Assembly (NCBI GenBank): GCA_001775355.1
Contig: MEWM01000032.1
Coordinates: forward strand, 1-6,356
DNA length: 6,356 nucleotides
Source of the DNA: a candidate division Zixibacteria bacterium RBG_16_43_9
GTDB lineage: Bacteria > Zixibacteria > MSB-5A5 > RBG-16-43-9
Reading direction: 5' to 3'
In this document: positions 1 through 5,871 of the stretch, one piece after another
How positions within the stretch are numbered: the stretch's first letter is position 1
Layout: each line of letters starts with the position of its first letter
Notes under the pieces: model-generated
Told to the model about the DNA's origin: nothing
What the model saw: the letters and a program-made list of their open reading frames with translations, nothing else
Database searches by the model: none
Position numbers and translations under genes: made by a program

Positions 1-2048
1 AGTTCCGGGAATCGGGCGATCCTTATATTCAACACTGTCTGGAAGTAGCTTTCATCTTAGCTGAACAGCACCTGGATACAGCTACAATTGCCGCCGGCAT
101 GATCCACGATGTTCTGGAAGAAACAGACATAACCCTTGAAACCATAAAGCAGGAGTTCGGCGAAGAGATCGCCAGGTTAGTGGATGGGGTGACTAAAATC
201 GGAGAACTGCATTTCGAAAGTGCAGAAGAAGAACAGGCAGAATATTACCGCAAGATGCTTCTTTCCATGGCTAAGGATATCCGGGTGATAATTATAAAAT
301 TAGCAGACAGGCTGCATAATATGCGCACCCTGGGGGCTCTGCCCGGTGAAAGACAGTTAAGGATTGCTCAGGAAACTAAAGAAGTCTATGCACCTTTAGC
401 CCATCGATTTGGTATGGCAATGATAAAAACGGAGCTGGAGGATCTCTCCTTCAGATTTTTAGAGCCGGAAGCGTATGCTGAACTTCAGAAAAAGATAAAT
501 GAGAAAAAAGAGGAGAGGGAAGAATATATCCAGGAGGTGGCAAAGCCTTTAAAAGCTGAGCTGGAAAATAATGAAATAAAGGCGGAGATTACCGGTAGGG
601 CAAAGCATTTAGCCAGTATCTATTACAAGCTTAGAGATCGGGATAAGCCTTTGGAGGAGATCTTTGACCTTTTCGCCATCCGGGTGATGGTGGACACAGT
701 AGGCGAATGTTACCAGGCATTAGGCATAATTCACAGCCTGTGGACTCCAATGGCCGAAAGGTTCAGGGATTACATCGCTACTCCAAAAAGGAATATGTAC
801 CAGTCTCTGCACACCACAATCATCGGCCCAAGAGGGAGAATGGTCGAAATCCAGATCAGGACCCATCAGATGCACCACACGGCTGAATACGGTATTGCAG
901 CTCACTGGCTTTACAAGGAAGGCAGAAAAGAGTTAGACGAATCAGACAAGCAGATGATCTGGCTGAGAGAGGTTTTAGAGTGGCAAAGAGAACTTTCTTC
1001 TCCGTCAGAGTTCTTAGAGTATCTGAAGATAGACCTGTTTCAGGATGACGTTTTCGTTTTTACGCCGAGAGGGGAGTTAAAACAGCTGCCCAAAGGCTCT
1101 ACCCCGCTTGATTTCGCCTATGCGGTTCATACCGACGTGGGGAGTCACTGCACCGGCGCCAGGGTGAATGATAAGATGGTCCCTTTGAGCACGGTTCTTG
1201 CAAGTGGAGACCGGGTGGAGATAATCACCTCTTCTCACCAGGTTCCAACCCCGGACTGGCTGAAGATTGTCAAGACCACTAAAGCCCGCAGTAAGATCAG
1301 GCACTTTCTAAAGCAAAGGGAATATGAAGAGAGTTTGAATTTAGGAAAGGAACTTCTGGAAAAGGAGTTTAAAAAGCATAATCTCAAGATGATGGGAGAG
1401 CATGAGCTGACTGATTTAGCTATGAGGTTAAACTTATCCTCCTCTGAGGCGCTCCTTTCAGCCCTGGGAAACGGAAGCCTTTCGATGAAGCAGGTTTTGT
1501 CAGAGATCTTGCCAGAGGTGCCAGCTCAGCCTTTGAAAGAGGGTTTGATTCAGAAATTCGTAGATAAAGCCAGGGGAAGAAGTGGCATTAGAATCCAGGG
1601 TTTGGGCAGTCTCCTGTTCAGGTTTGCTCAATGCTGCCAGCCGGTGCCGGGTGAGAGGATAATAGGTTTTATCACCCGGGGCAGAGGAGTCTCAGTTCAC
1701 CGGGCTGATTGTCTGAACGCCCTGCAGATGATGGTGGAGAGCGACAGGAAGGTGGAAGTGGAATGGGACGTGGATAAAGACCAGTCCTTCATCGTGAGGT
1801 TAGCGATATTGGTGGAGGATAGAAAAAACATATTGAAGGATATTACTGCAGCCATAGCAGATGCTGATACTAACGTGCGTGGAGCTGAGATCAAACCAGG
1901 ACAGGCAGCCACAATCGGTAATTTCATCATAGAGGTCAAGAATTTAAGACACCTGAACCGGGCGATCAAGAGGATAAAAAGAGTAAAAGGGGTAATCGAG
2001 GTGGAGAGAACTAAAGGTGTGGAAATAGAGGAAGGGAAAACCGGATGA
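1..2048 (+). CDS. rel: Bifunctional (p)ppGpp synthetase/hydrolase, RelA/SpoT family (5' end outside window)
   Basis: Makes and degrades the alarmone (p)ppGpp in the cytoplasm (stringent response). The frame is open from base 3, giving 681 visible residues; spacing against the Streptococcus Rel enzyme implies about 42 residues lie upstream, so the ATG at 99 is internal. The HD hydrolase domain keeps H11, H35-D36 and D102 with the family spacing of 24 and 66 residues, plus the ADRLHNMRTL motif. The synthetase domain follows (about 195-305), with D222 in IFDLFAIR, Y266 in YQSLHTT and E282 in VEIQIRT. It carries RFRD (253-256), a variant of the RXKD motif of bifunctional enzymes rather than the EXDD of RelA, so both activities are expected. 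Next come TGS (about 349-410), a Cys/His module (C544, C545, H566, C570) and a C-terminal ACT domain (about 594-670). The stop overlaps pgeF by four bases. No frameshift or missing catalytic residue is visible. Confidence 0.97.
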   Translation, partial: FRESGDPYIQHCLEVAFILAEQHLDTATIAAGMIHDVLEETDITLETIKQEFGEEIARLVDGVTKIGELHFESAEEEQAEYYRKMLLSMAKDIRVIIIKLADRLHNMRTLGALPGERQLRIAQETKEVYAPLAHRFGMAMIKTELEDLSFRFLEPEAYAELQKKINEKKEEREEYIQEVAKPLKAELENNEIKAEITGRAKHLASIYYKLRDRDKPLEEIFDLFAIRVMVDTVGECYQALGIIHSLWTPMAERFRDYIATPKRNMYQSLHTTIIGPRGRMVEIQIRTHQMHHTAEYGIAAHWLYKEGRKELDESDKQMIWLREVLEWQRELSSPSEFLEYLKIDLFQDDVFVFTPRGELKQLPKGSTPLDFAYAVHTDVGSHCTGARVNDKMVPLSTVLASGDRVEIITSSHQVPTPDWLKIVKTTKARSKIRHFLKQREYEESLNLGKELLEKEFKKHNLKMMGEHELTDLAMRLNLSSSEALLSALGNGSLSMKQVLSEILPEVPAQPLKEGLIQKFVDKARGRSGIRIQGLGSLLFRFAQCCQPVPGERIIGFITRGRGVSVHRADCLNALQMMVESDRKVEVEWDVDKDQSFIVRLAILVEDRKNILKDITAAIADADTNVRGAEIKPGQAATIGNFIIEVKNLRHLNRAIKRIKRVKGVIEVERTKGVEIEEGKTG

Positions 2049-2818
2049 AATCGATTTCAGAATTAAAAGAAAATATAATAGTTGAAGAAAAAAAGGAGTT
2101 GAAATATCTGAAGTTTTCTCCCTTAGAGAAGTTTGGATTTATCAGGCATGGTTTTATTCTGGGGGAAAAGGATGGAACCGGGATTAATTCTTCAGATATT
2201 CCAGAGCTGATCTCCATTGCCTCAGGTATCCCTGAAGAAAAATTCAGAGTCGTGATCCCGAAACAGGTTCACCAGGTTCAGGTTTTAAGCTTCAAAGAGA
2301 AAATGCAGGAAAAGATTATTCAAATGGAGGGTGATGCTCTGCTGACTGATCAGGATAACCTTTTTCTGATAATCCAGGTGGCTGACTGTCTCCCGGTTTT
2401 CTTAGCTGATCCAGTAACCGAAATCGTGGGATTAGCCCATATCGGCTGGAGAGGTGCTCTTTCAGGTATAGCTGAAGAGGTAATTCAAAAATCCAAAATA
2501 AATTTTAAATCAAAACCTGCTGACCTGAATTTAGTTTTGGGACCTTCCATCGGGAAGTGCTGCTACAAAATCTCAGGCAGCCTTGCAGTTCTATTTGATG
2601 AAAAATATGTTGACAAAAGAGGAACAAAGAATTATTTAGACCTTGGTCACTTCGTCAAAGATGAATTTTTGAAAGCAGGAGTGAAAGAAGAAAATATTTT
2701 CGTTTCCGGAGAATGCACTTTTTGTGGAGATCAAAGATATCAATCTTATAGAAAGGATAAGGAAAAAGCTGGCAGGATGATTGCTTTTATCGGCAAAGTA
2801 ATGGGGAAACCTGGTTAA
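2045..2818 (+). CDS. pgeF: Peptidoglycan editing factor PgeF (YfiH / multicopper polyphenol oxidase-like family)
   Basis: A 257-residue cytoplasmic protein of the YfiH/DUF152 (Cu-oxidase_4) family. In E. coli the family member removes precursors with L-Ser in place of L-Ala in the peptidoglycan stem peptide; related proteins act on purine nucleosides, so substrate is inferred from family only. Visible motifs are KQVHQ with His76, QVADCLPVFLAD with Cys115, and AHIGWRGAL with His132. The Cys-to-His spacing of 17 matches the E. coli zinc triad. GPSIGKCCYKI (167-177) and the C-terminal CTFCGDQRYQSYRKD (224-238) are also typical. The N-terminal HGF is kept (35-37), but the usual S-T-R-x-G-G stretch after it reads ILGEKDGTG. 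The start is fixed by ATGA overlap with the rel stop and the purine-rich AGAGGAAGGG at 2027-2036, so translation is probably coupled to rel. No U-tract terminator follows. Confidence 0.93.
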   Translation: MKSISELKENIIVEEKKELKYLKFSPLEKFGFIRHGFILGEKDGTGINSSDIPELISIASGIPEEKFRVVIPKQVHQVQVLSFKEKMQEKIIQMEGDALLTDQDNLFLIIQVADCLPVFLADPVTEIVGLAHIGWRGALSGIAEEVIQKSKINFKSKPADLNLVLGPSIGKCCYKISGSLAVLFDEKYVDKRGTKNYLDLGHFVKDEFLKAGVKEENIFVSGECTFCGDQRYQSYRKDKEKAGRMIAFIGKVMGKPG

Positions 2819-2833
2819 AGCCAGTAAGGAAAC

Positions 2834-2920
2834 TGTCATGCTGAGTCCGCCGAAGGCGAGACGAAGCATCTACAAGGCTACAAAAAAGCAGATTCTTCGC
2901 CCGTAGGGCTCAGAATGACG
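2834..2920. repeat. Inverted pair of interspersed hairpin units (pair 1)
   Basis: The left unit (2834-2871, + orientation) begins TGTCATGCTGAG and ends CGAAGCATCT. The right unit (2890-2920, - orientation) is its inverted relative, beginning AGATTCTTCG and ending CTCAGAATGACG. An 18-base spacer separates them. Each unit also folds on itself. Left: outer stem ATGCT/AGCAT, a GA/GA internal loop, inner stem GTC plus CGCC with one bulged A, triloop GAA. Right, read on the minus strand: outer stem ATTCT/AGAAT, GA/GA, inner stem GCCC/GGGC, triloop TAC. The same units recur at 5679-5860. It lies 15 bp after pgeF and may form structure in the transcript end, but lacks a terminator U-run. Confidence 0.9.
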
Positions 2921-2946
2921 TTTATTGAACGCTCTAACCTCGAAGG

Positions 2947-2974
2947 GTGGCATCCCCAATCTTGATTGGGGATG
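2947..2974 (+). repeat. GTGG-headed hairpin, REP-like
   Basis: GTGG at 2947-2950 is followed directly by a perfect 11 bp inverted repeat, CATCCCCAATC (2951-2961) and GATTGGGGATG (2964-2974), around a TT centre. The tetranucleotide head plus palindrome is the layout of REP elements (GTRG head). No U-tract follows, so it is not an intrinsic terminator. Membership in a REP class is inference from form. Confidence 0.7.
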
Positions 2975-3034
2975 TATTTCCCCTTGAGTATTAGTGAGAT
3001 TTTCTGATGTGGCGGAGCCTATTAGGGTGGCCCT

Positions 3035-3080
3035 CAGGTCCCCTGACCTGATTCGCCAGAGGCGAACCAGGTCGGGGGAC
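3035..3080. repeat. Long imperfect hairpin with an alternative inner fold
   Basis: Bases 3038-3057 pair with 3061-3080 around the loop AGA. Of 20 positions, 18 are Watson-Crick, one is T/G and one is A/C. The segment CAGGTC occurs twice (3035-3040 and 3068-3073), and both copies can pair with the single GACCTG (3045-3050), giving two mutually exclusive folds. No U-run follows the stem. The hairpin sits about 100 bp before the barrel gene and upstream of its likely promoter, so it is more probably a dispersed repeat or the end of the previous transcript than a leader element. Confidence 0.75.
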
Positions 3081-3113
3081 GTGGCAAGCACTGGAAAAGA
3101 TTTTGAAAAATAG

Positions 3114-3143
3114 TTAATAATTGTTTTTCTAATTTCCGATAAT
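3114..3143 (+). promoter_or_regulatory. Possible promoter for the outer-membrane barrel gene
   Basis: TTAATA (3114-3119) and GATAAT (3138-3143) are separated by 18 bases in the AT-rich stretch just before the gene. An alternative is TTGTTT (3121-3126) with TATTAA (3143-3148), spacing 16. The -10 is good but the -35 is weak, and the organism's sigma consensus is unknown. Initiation here would give a leader of about 35 bases. Confidence 0.35.
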
Positions 3144-3173
3144 ATTAAATAATAGGTTGTGAAACCAAAAAAA

Positions 3174-3179
3174 AGGAGG
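3174..3179 (+). promoter_or_regulatory. Strong Shine-Dalgarno site for the barrel gene
   Basis: AGGAGG follows a run of A residues and lies four bases before the ATG at 3184. It is the strongest ribosome binding site in the window and fixes the start; it suggests high expression, as is common for outer-membrane barrels. Confidence 0.8.
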
Positions 3180-3183
3180 AAAG

Positions 3184-3786
3184 ATGAAAAAGGTCTTGAT
3201 TTTACTCGGTGTGCTGGTGGTTTTGTCTTCGCCGGTCTATGCTATCACAGGAGTAGGGATTGGGGTTAGGGGTGGATTTGTTTCGAACTATACTAATCCC
3301 GGACTGGATAATTCCACCTTTAGTCTGGACTTAAAACAGATGCCGATGGTAGGTGGGCATGTGGTGATCGGATTTCTACCGGTAATCGATTTGGAAGGTT
3401 CGGCTGAGATGGCTTGGAAGAAAAAGAGTTTCACCTACGGTAGCTCTTCAGGTGATCTCACCTTAAGGGATTTTTCTCTGAATGTGACAGCAAAATATAA
3501 ATTCAATATGATGCCGGTGATCAAGCCTTACATCGGAGCCGGACTGGGCTGGCACTGGCTGTCCTATTCTTTTTCTCTGGGTTCGGGTGGCACCGTAGAA
3601 GTACCGGTAGATGAGAATAGATTGGGTTATCATGGAGTAGCAGGAATCGCTCTTAAATTGCCGGCTCTACCACTCGAGTTCTTCGCTGAGGGCAGGTATA
3701 CCCATATCATGACCAAACAGGAGAAGTTCGACACCAAAGCAACCCATTACACAACTATCTTAGGCGGAGTGACATTAGGATTTTAA
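3184..3786 (+). CDS. Small outer-membrane beta-barrel protein with signal peptide
   Basis: A 200-residue exported protein. The N terminus is a Sec signal peptide: MKK, hydrophobic VLILLGVLVVL (4-14), then SSPVYA with likely cleavage after Ala20. The mature 180 residues are rich in Gly and aromatics and show alternating amphipathic strands, for example GVGIGVRGGF (23-32), PYIGAGLGWHWLSYSF and FFAEGRYTHIM. The chain ends TTILGGVTLGF, with the terminal Phe that the BAM machinery recognises. Length and pattern fit an eight-stranded OmpA-like/OmpW-like barrel of the porin-like OMP_b-brl family, without the OmpA peptidoglycan-binding domain. The ligand or role cannot be told from sequence; surface adhesion, small-molecule passage or structure are all possible. 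It appears monocistronic, with its own likely promoter, a strong ribosome binding site and a terminator 62 bp after the stop. Confidence 0.88.
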   Translation: MKKVLILLGVLVVLSSPVYAITGVGIGVRGGFVSNYTNPGLDNSTFSLDLKQMPMVGGHVVIGFLPVIDLEGSAEMAWKKKSFTYGSSSGDLTLRDFSLNVTAKYKFNMMPVIKPYIGAGLGWHWLSYSFSLGSGGTVEVPVDENRLGYHGVAGIALKLPALPLEFFAEGRYTHIMTKQEKFDTKATHYTTILGGVTLGF

Positions 3787-3798
3787 AGGGAGTTTTTC

Positions 3799-3822
3799 GT
3801 AGTGCGACCCTTTCAGGGTCGC
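3799..3822 (+). repeat. GTAG-headed hairpin, REP-like
   Basis: GTAG (3799-3802), one T, then the 8 bp inverted repeat GCGACCCT (3804-3811) and AGGGTCGC (3815-3822) with loop TTC. It lies between the barrel gene stop and its terminator, so it would be transcribed as part of the 3' UTR and may protect the mRNA end, as REP hairpins can. Confidence 0.72.
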
Positions 3823-3848
3823 CTGATTCAGGATAATAGAAGAAGGAG

Positions 3849-3873
3849 AAAAGCCCCCGTAAGGGGGCTTTTT
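3849..3873 (+). terminator. Intrinsic terminator of the barrel gene
   Basis: The GC core GCCCCC (3853-3858) pairs with GGGGGC (3863-3868) around loop GTAA, flanked by AAAA on the left and TTTTT (3869-3873) on the right. This is a textbook Rho-independent terminator. The four A residues on the left could give weak termination on the opposite strand too, but no minus-strand gene is near. Confidence 0.92.
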
Positions 3874-3878
3874 CATTG

Positions 3879-3932
3879 GTAGAACAGACATCCTGTCTGT
3901 TTCTTATGGTCAGGCAGGAATGCCTGACCTAC
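3879..3932. repeat. Inverted pair of GTAG-headed hairpins (BIME-like)
   Basis: The left element is GTAG (3879-3882) followed at once by AACAGACA (3883-3890), loop TCC and TGTCTGTT (3894-3901). The right element lies on the minus strand: CTAC (3929-3932) is its GTAG head, and GTCAGGCA (3909-3916) pairs with TGCCTGAC (3921-3928) around GGAA. The two heads point toward each other's outer ends, and GGTAG/CTACC can itself pair, giving a three-way-junction shape. Two opposed REPs form the standard BIME arrangement. Stem sequences of the two differ, so they are not simple copies. Confidence 0.8.
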
Positions 3933-3973
3933 CGCGAGCAACTCCATCACTACCGTGAAAATCCAAAAAACGG

Positions 3974-4002
3974 TTGACTTTCAAGGGGTTGCTGATTAAA
4001 TT
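3974..4002 (+). promoter_or_regulatory. Possible distal promoter for the aminotransferase gene
   Basis: TTGACT (3974-3979) is five of six to the -35 consensus; TAAATT (3997-4002), 17 bases on, is a weak -10. Use of this site would give a leader of about 280 bases containing the hairpins at 4166-4229. A second candidate lies much closer: TTGACT (4243-4248) and TAAAAT (4268-4273), but with a long 19-base spacer and a start almost on the ribosome binding site. Neither is firm. The remaining stretch 4002-4165 shows only the doubtful small ORF at 4030. Confidence 0.25.
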
Positions 4003-4029
4003 AAGTGAAAATTTTAACAAGGTCTCTAT

Positions 4030-4101
4030 ATGATCAGAATGAAAATTATCAAGCCTTTAAAAGAGACTCTCCACCGCATCTACCTCAAGGGGATGACTTA
4101 A
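4030..4101 (+). CDS. Doubtful 23-residue ORF in the aminotransferase leader
   Basis: ATG at 4030 opens a frame of 23 codons ending in TAA. The product (MIRMKIIKPLK, then ETLHRIYLKGMT) is basic and could be one amphipathic helix. Only a weak AAGG lies upstream (4019-4022). It could be a leader peptide, a gene relic or chance; no run of regulatory codons or attenuator hairpin with a U-tract is next to it. I do not recognise it. Confidence 0.15.
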   Translation: MIRMKIIKPLKETLHRIYLKGMT

Positions 4102-4165
4102 ATTTCACCTCATTCAAACTCTTTCATTTTAAGGAGTAGTATAAAAAAACTTAGCATCTAGAAAT

Positions 4166-4190
4166 GTAGCGTCCCGCAAGATGTGGGACG
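4166..4190 (+). repeat. GTAG-headed hairpin, REP-like
   Basis: GTAG (4166-4169) is followed directly by CGTCCCGCA (4170-4178), loop AGA and TGTGGGACG (4182-4190): nine pairs with one G/T wobble. It has the same layout as the other GTRG-headed hairpins here, with an unrelated stem sequence. It lies 103 bp before the aminotransferase start. Confidence 0.72.
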
Positions 4191-4208
4191 TAAGGGACCT
4201 CTCCCTAA

Positions 4209-4229
4209 CCCTCTCCTAAAAGGAGAGGG
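4209..4229. repeat. Pyrimidine/purine inverted repeat
   Basis: CCCTCTCCT (4209-4217) pairs perfectly with AGGAGAGGG (4221-4229) around AAA. An additional CCTCTCCCT copy (4199-4207) precedes it and can compete for the purine arm. It lacks a GTRG head, so it is a different class from its neighbour. Similar CCCTCTCC-type palindromes are common dispersed repeats in bacteria. The purine arm resembles a Shine-Dalgarno sequence but is 60 bp from any start. Confidence 0.6.
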
Positions 4230-4292
4230 GAAAAGATGGTCATTGACTCTAACAAGAATATGATTTTTAAAATGTAACTGAAAGGAAATTAA

Positions 4293-5639
4293 ATGGTTAA
4301 TAAAAAAATGCCTCATATTGGTACAAAACTTCCGGGTCCCAAGAGCAAAAAGCTCATAAATAAGGATGAAAAATTCGTCTCCCAATCTTATACCAGGGCT
4401 TACCCGGCAGTCATCGATCATGCCAAAGGTGCTTATATTTTCGATTCGGATGGAAATTCATACATCGATTTTCACGCTGGAATCGGAGTCTGCGCCACTG
4501 GCAACTGCCATCCGGAAGTAGTAGCAGTAGTCAAAAAGCAGGCTGAAAAAGCTATTCATATTGCCAGCGCAGATTTTTATCATCCTCTGGTCGGAAAGCT
4601 GGCAGAGAAATTAGGGGAGATCACACCTGGAGCTAAAGAGAAAAGGGTTTTCTTTGGCAATTCAGGCACTGAGGCGGTCGAGTGCGCCTTGAAATTAGCC
4701 CGGTATAATAAAAGAAAGCCAAGGATGATTGCTTTCATCGGCGGTTTTCACGGTAGAACCATGGGTTCTTTGTCTTTGACTTGCAGTAAAATCAACCAGA
4801 GAAAATATTTTGCACCGATGCTGCCTGAAGTCACTCACGTTCCTTATGCCTATTGCTACCGGTGTCCATTTAATTTAGAATATGGGAGTTGCGATATCGC
4901 CTGCGTTAAATTTATCGATGAGGTCATCCTGCAGAAGGTTGCACCAGCAGAGGATGTGGCAGCCATATTCGTGGAGGCGATTCAGGGAGAAGGCGGGTAT
5001 ATCGTGCCTCCAGTAGAATTTCACCCGAGGTTGAAAAAAGTCGCAGAGAAATATGGAATCTATTACGTGGTGGATGAAGTTCAGTCGGGAATGGGAAGGA
5101 CTGGCAAGATGTTTGCCATCGAGCACTGGGGCGTTGTGCCGGATATTATCACAGTAGCCAAAGCTTTAGCCTCAGGTATGCCTATTGGAGCCTGCATCGC
5201 ACCGAAGAAACTGATGACCTGGGTGCCAGGTGCTCATTCCACTACCTTTGGAGGTAACCCGATAGCTTGTGCCGCGGCACTCAAAACCATCGAGCTATTG
5301 GAAAACGGTCTGATGAAGAATGCCGAGAAGATGGGGAAATATATTATGCCTCGCCTGAAAAAAATGTGGGAGGATTTCGACATAATCGGAGATGTGCGGG
5401 GTAAAGGGTTGATGATCGGCATAGAATTTGTCAAGGATAAAAAGAGCAAAAAGCCTGCAAGCGATTATTCCAATGAGGTGGAACAGCAGTGTTTCAGAAA
5501 TGGTCTGATGCTTTTGACCTGCGGCCCGAACGGTGTTAGGTTTATTCCGCCTCTGATTATCGACGAGGAGATAGCGGACAAGGCCCTAAAGATTTTTGAA
5601 AAGGTGGTAAAGAATATTGCCGGAAGAAAGAAAAGGTAG
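4293..5639 (+). CDS. Class-III PLP-dependent aminotransferase (GabT/acetylornithine aminotransferase family)
   Basis: A 448-residue fold-type I PLP enzyme that moves an amino group from an amino acid to a 2-oxo acid. Visible motifs: PGPKSK (15-20) near the N terminus; [16 protein letters not shown] (122-137) for PLP phosphate; FHGRTMGS (152-159) with the aromatic that stacks on the cofactor; E228 before QGEGG (231-235); [11 protein letters not shown] (261-271) with Asp261 for the pyridine nitrogen; [10 protein letters not shown] with Schiff-base Lys290; TTFGGNP (317-323); and [12 protein letters not shown] (365-376). Sequence style is closest to the archaeal omega-aminotransferase/amino-acid racemase branch and to bacterial GabT, so GABA, ornithine, lysine or racemase activity are all possible; substrate is not assigned. 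Cysteines 188, 191, 200 and 204 form a compact cluster. The start at 4293 is backed by AAAGGA (4281-4286) six bases upstream. No terminator follows; repeats begin four bases after the stop. Confidence 0.93.
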   Translation: MVNKKMPHIGTKLPGPKSKKLINKDEKFVSQSYTRAYPAVIDHAKGAYIFDSDGNSYIDFHAGIGVCATGNCHPEVVAVVKKQAEKAIHIASADFYHPLVGKLAEKLGEITPGAKEKRVFFGNSGTEAVECALKLARYNKRKPRMIAFIGGFHGRTMGSLSLTCSKINQRKYFAPMLPEVTHVPYAYCYRCPFNLEYGSCDIACVKFIDEVILQKVAPAEDVAAIFVEAIQGEGGYIVPPVEFHPRLKKVAEKYGIYYVVDEVQSGMGRTGKMFAIEHWGVVPDIITVAKALASGMPIGACIAPKKLMTWVPGAHSTTFGGNPIACAAALKTIELLENGLMKNAEKMGKYIMPRLKKMWEDFDIIGDVRGKGLMIGIEFVKDKKSKKPASDYSNEVEQQCFRNGLMLLTCGPNGVRFIPPLIIDEEIADKALKIFEKVVKNIAGRKKR

Positions 5640-5642
5640 CGC

Positions 5643-5667
5643 GTTGGGGCAGACTTTATGTCCACCC
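5643..5667 (+). repeat. GTTG-headed degenerate hairpin, REP-like
   Basis: GTTG (5643-5646) is followed by GGGCAGAC (5647-5654), loop TTTAT and GTCCACCC (5660-5667). Two of eight pairs are broken (C/A and A/C); changing CA to TG would make the stem perfect. It has the same stem length, loop length and right arm type as the intact element at 5872, so it appears to be a decayed relative in the same orientation. Confidence 0.62.
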
Positions 5668-5678
5668 GAAGCCGCTAT

Positions 5679-5775
5679 TGTCATTCTGAGTCCCCGCAGG
5701 GGACGAAGAATCTCGTTCAAAGTCATTTTTGACAGATTCTTCGGTCGTCCCCGTAGGGACTCCCTCAGAATGACA
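5679..5775. repeat. Inverted pair of interspersed hairpin units (pair 2)
   Basis: The left unit (5679-5713, +) runs from TGTCATTCTGAG to CGAAGAATCT; the right unit (5734-5775, -) runs from AGATTCTTCG to CTCAGAATGACA; the spacer is 20 bases. Left fold: ATTCT/AGAAT, GA/GA loop, GTCCCC/GGGGAC, triloop GCA. Right fold read on the minus strand: ATTCT/AGAAT, GA/GA, GG/CC, a second GA/GA, GTCCC/GGGAC, loop TACG. Apparent ORFs across this block in either direction are products of the repeats. Confidence 0.92.
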
Positions 5776-5793
5776 GAAGATGAACTGCCTATA

Positions 5794-5860
5794 TGTCATT
5801 CTGAGTCCGCCGAAGGCGAGACGAAGAATCTTTAGATGCTTCGCTTCGCTCAGCGTGACA
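5794..5860. repeat. Inverted pair of interspersed hairpin units (pair 3)
   Basis: The left unit (5794-5831, +) has the same insert as the unit at 2834 but outer stem ATTCT/AGAAT in place of ATGCT/AGCAT. The right unit (5834-5860, -) is the shortest copy: on the + strand, outer stem ATGCT/AGCGT (one T/G wobble), TC/TC loop, GC/GC inner stem, loop TTC. Only two bases separate the units, so the pair can also fold as one long hairpin. Confidence 0.9.
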
Positions 5861-5871
5861 GCGAAAGATGC

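Noticed and set aside
99..101. ATG at 99 as the true start of the synthetase gene
   Set aside because: The frame stays open to the window edge, and residues before it encode the conserved first half of the HD domain, including the metal-ligand His.
2834..2920. Terminator for the rel-pgeF operon
   Set aside because: The structure is strong, but no U-run follows and the same sequence recurs elsewhere as a repeat.
2636..3091. Two minus-strand open frames over the end of pgeF and the following gap
   Set aside because: One is antisense to pgeF plus a repeat unit; the other consists of repeat and hairpin sequence. Neither has a recognisable domain.
4131..4145. AAGGAG and TATAAA near 4131-4145 as a ribosome site or promoter
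   Set aside because: The only nearby ATG (4164) is followed at once by a stop, and no -35 lies at a suitable distance.
4158..4421. Minus-strand 87-codon frame upstream of and into the aminotransferase gene
   Set aside because: About half is antisense to the aminotransferase start and the rest translates the two hairpins at 4166-4229.
5679..5860. CRISPR array
   Set aside because: Units alternate in orientation, have variable middles and irregular short spacers; there are no direct repeats with uniform unique spacers and no cas genes.
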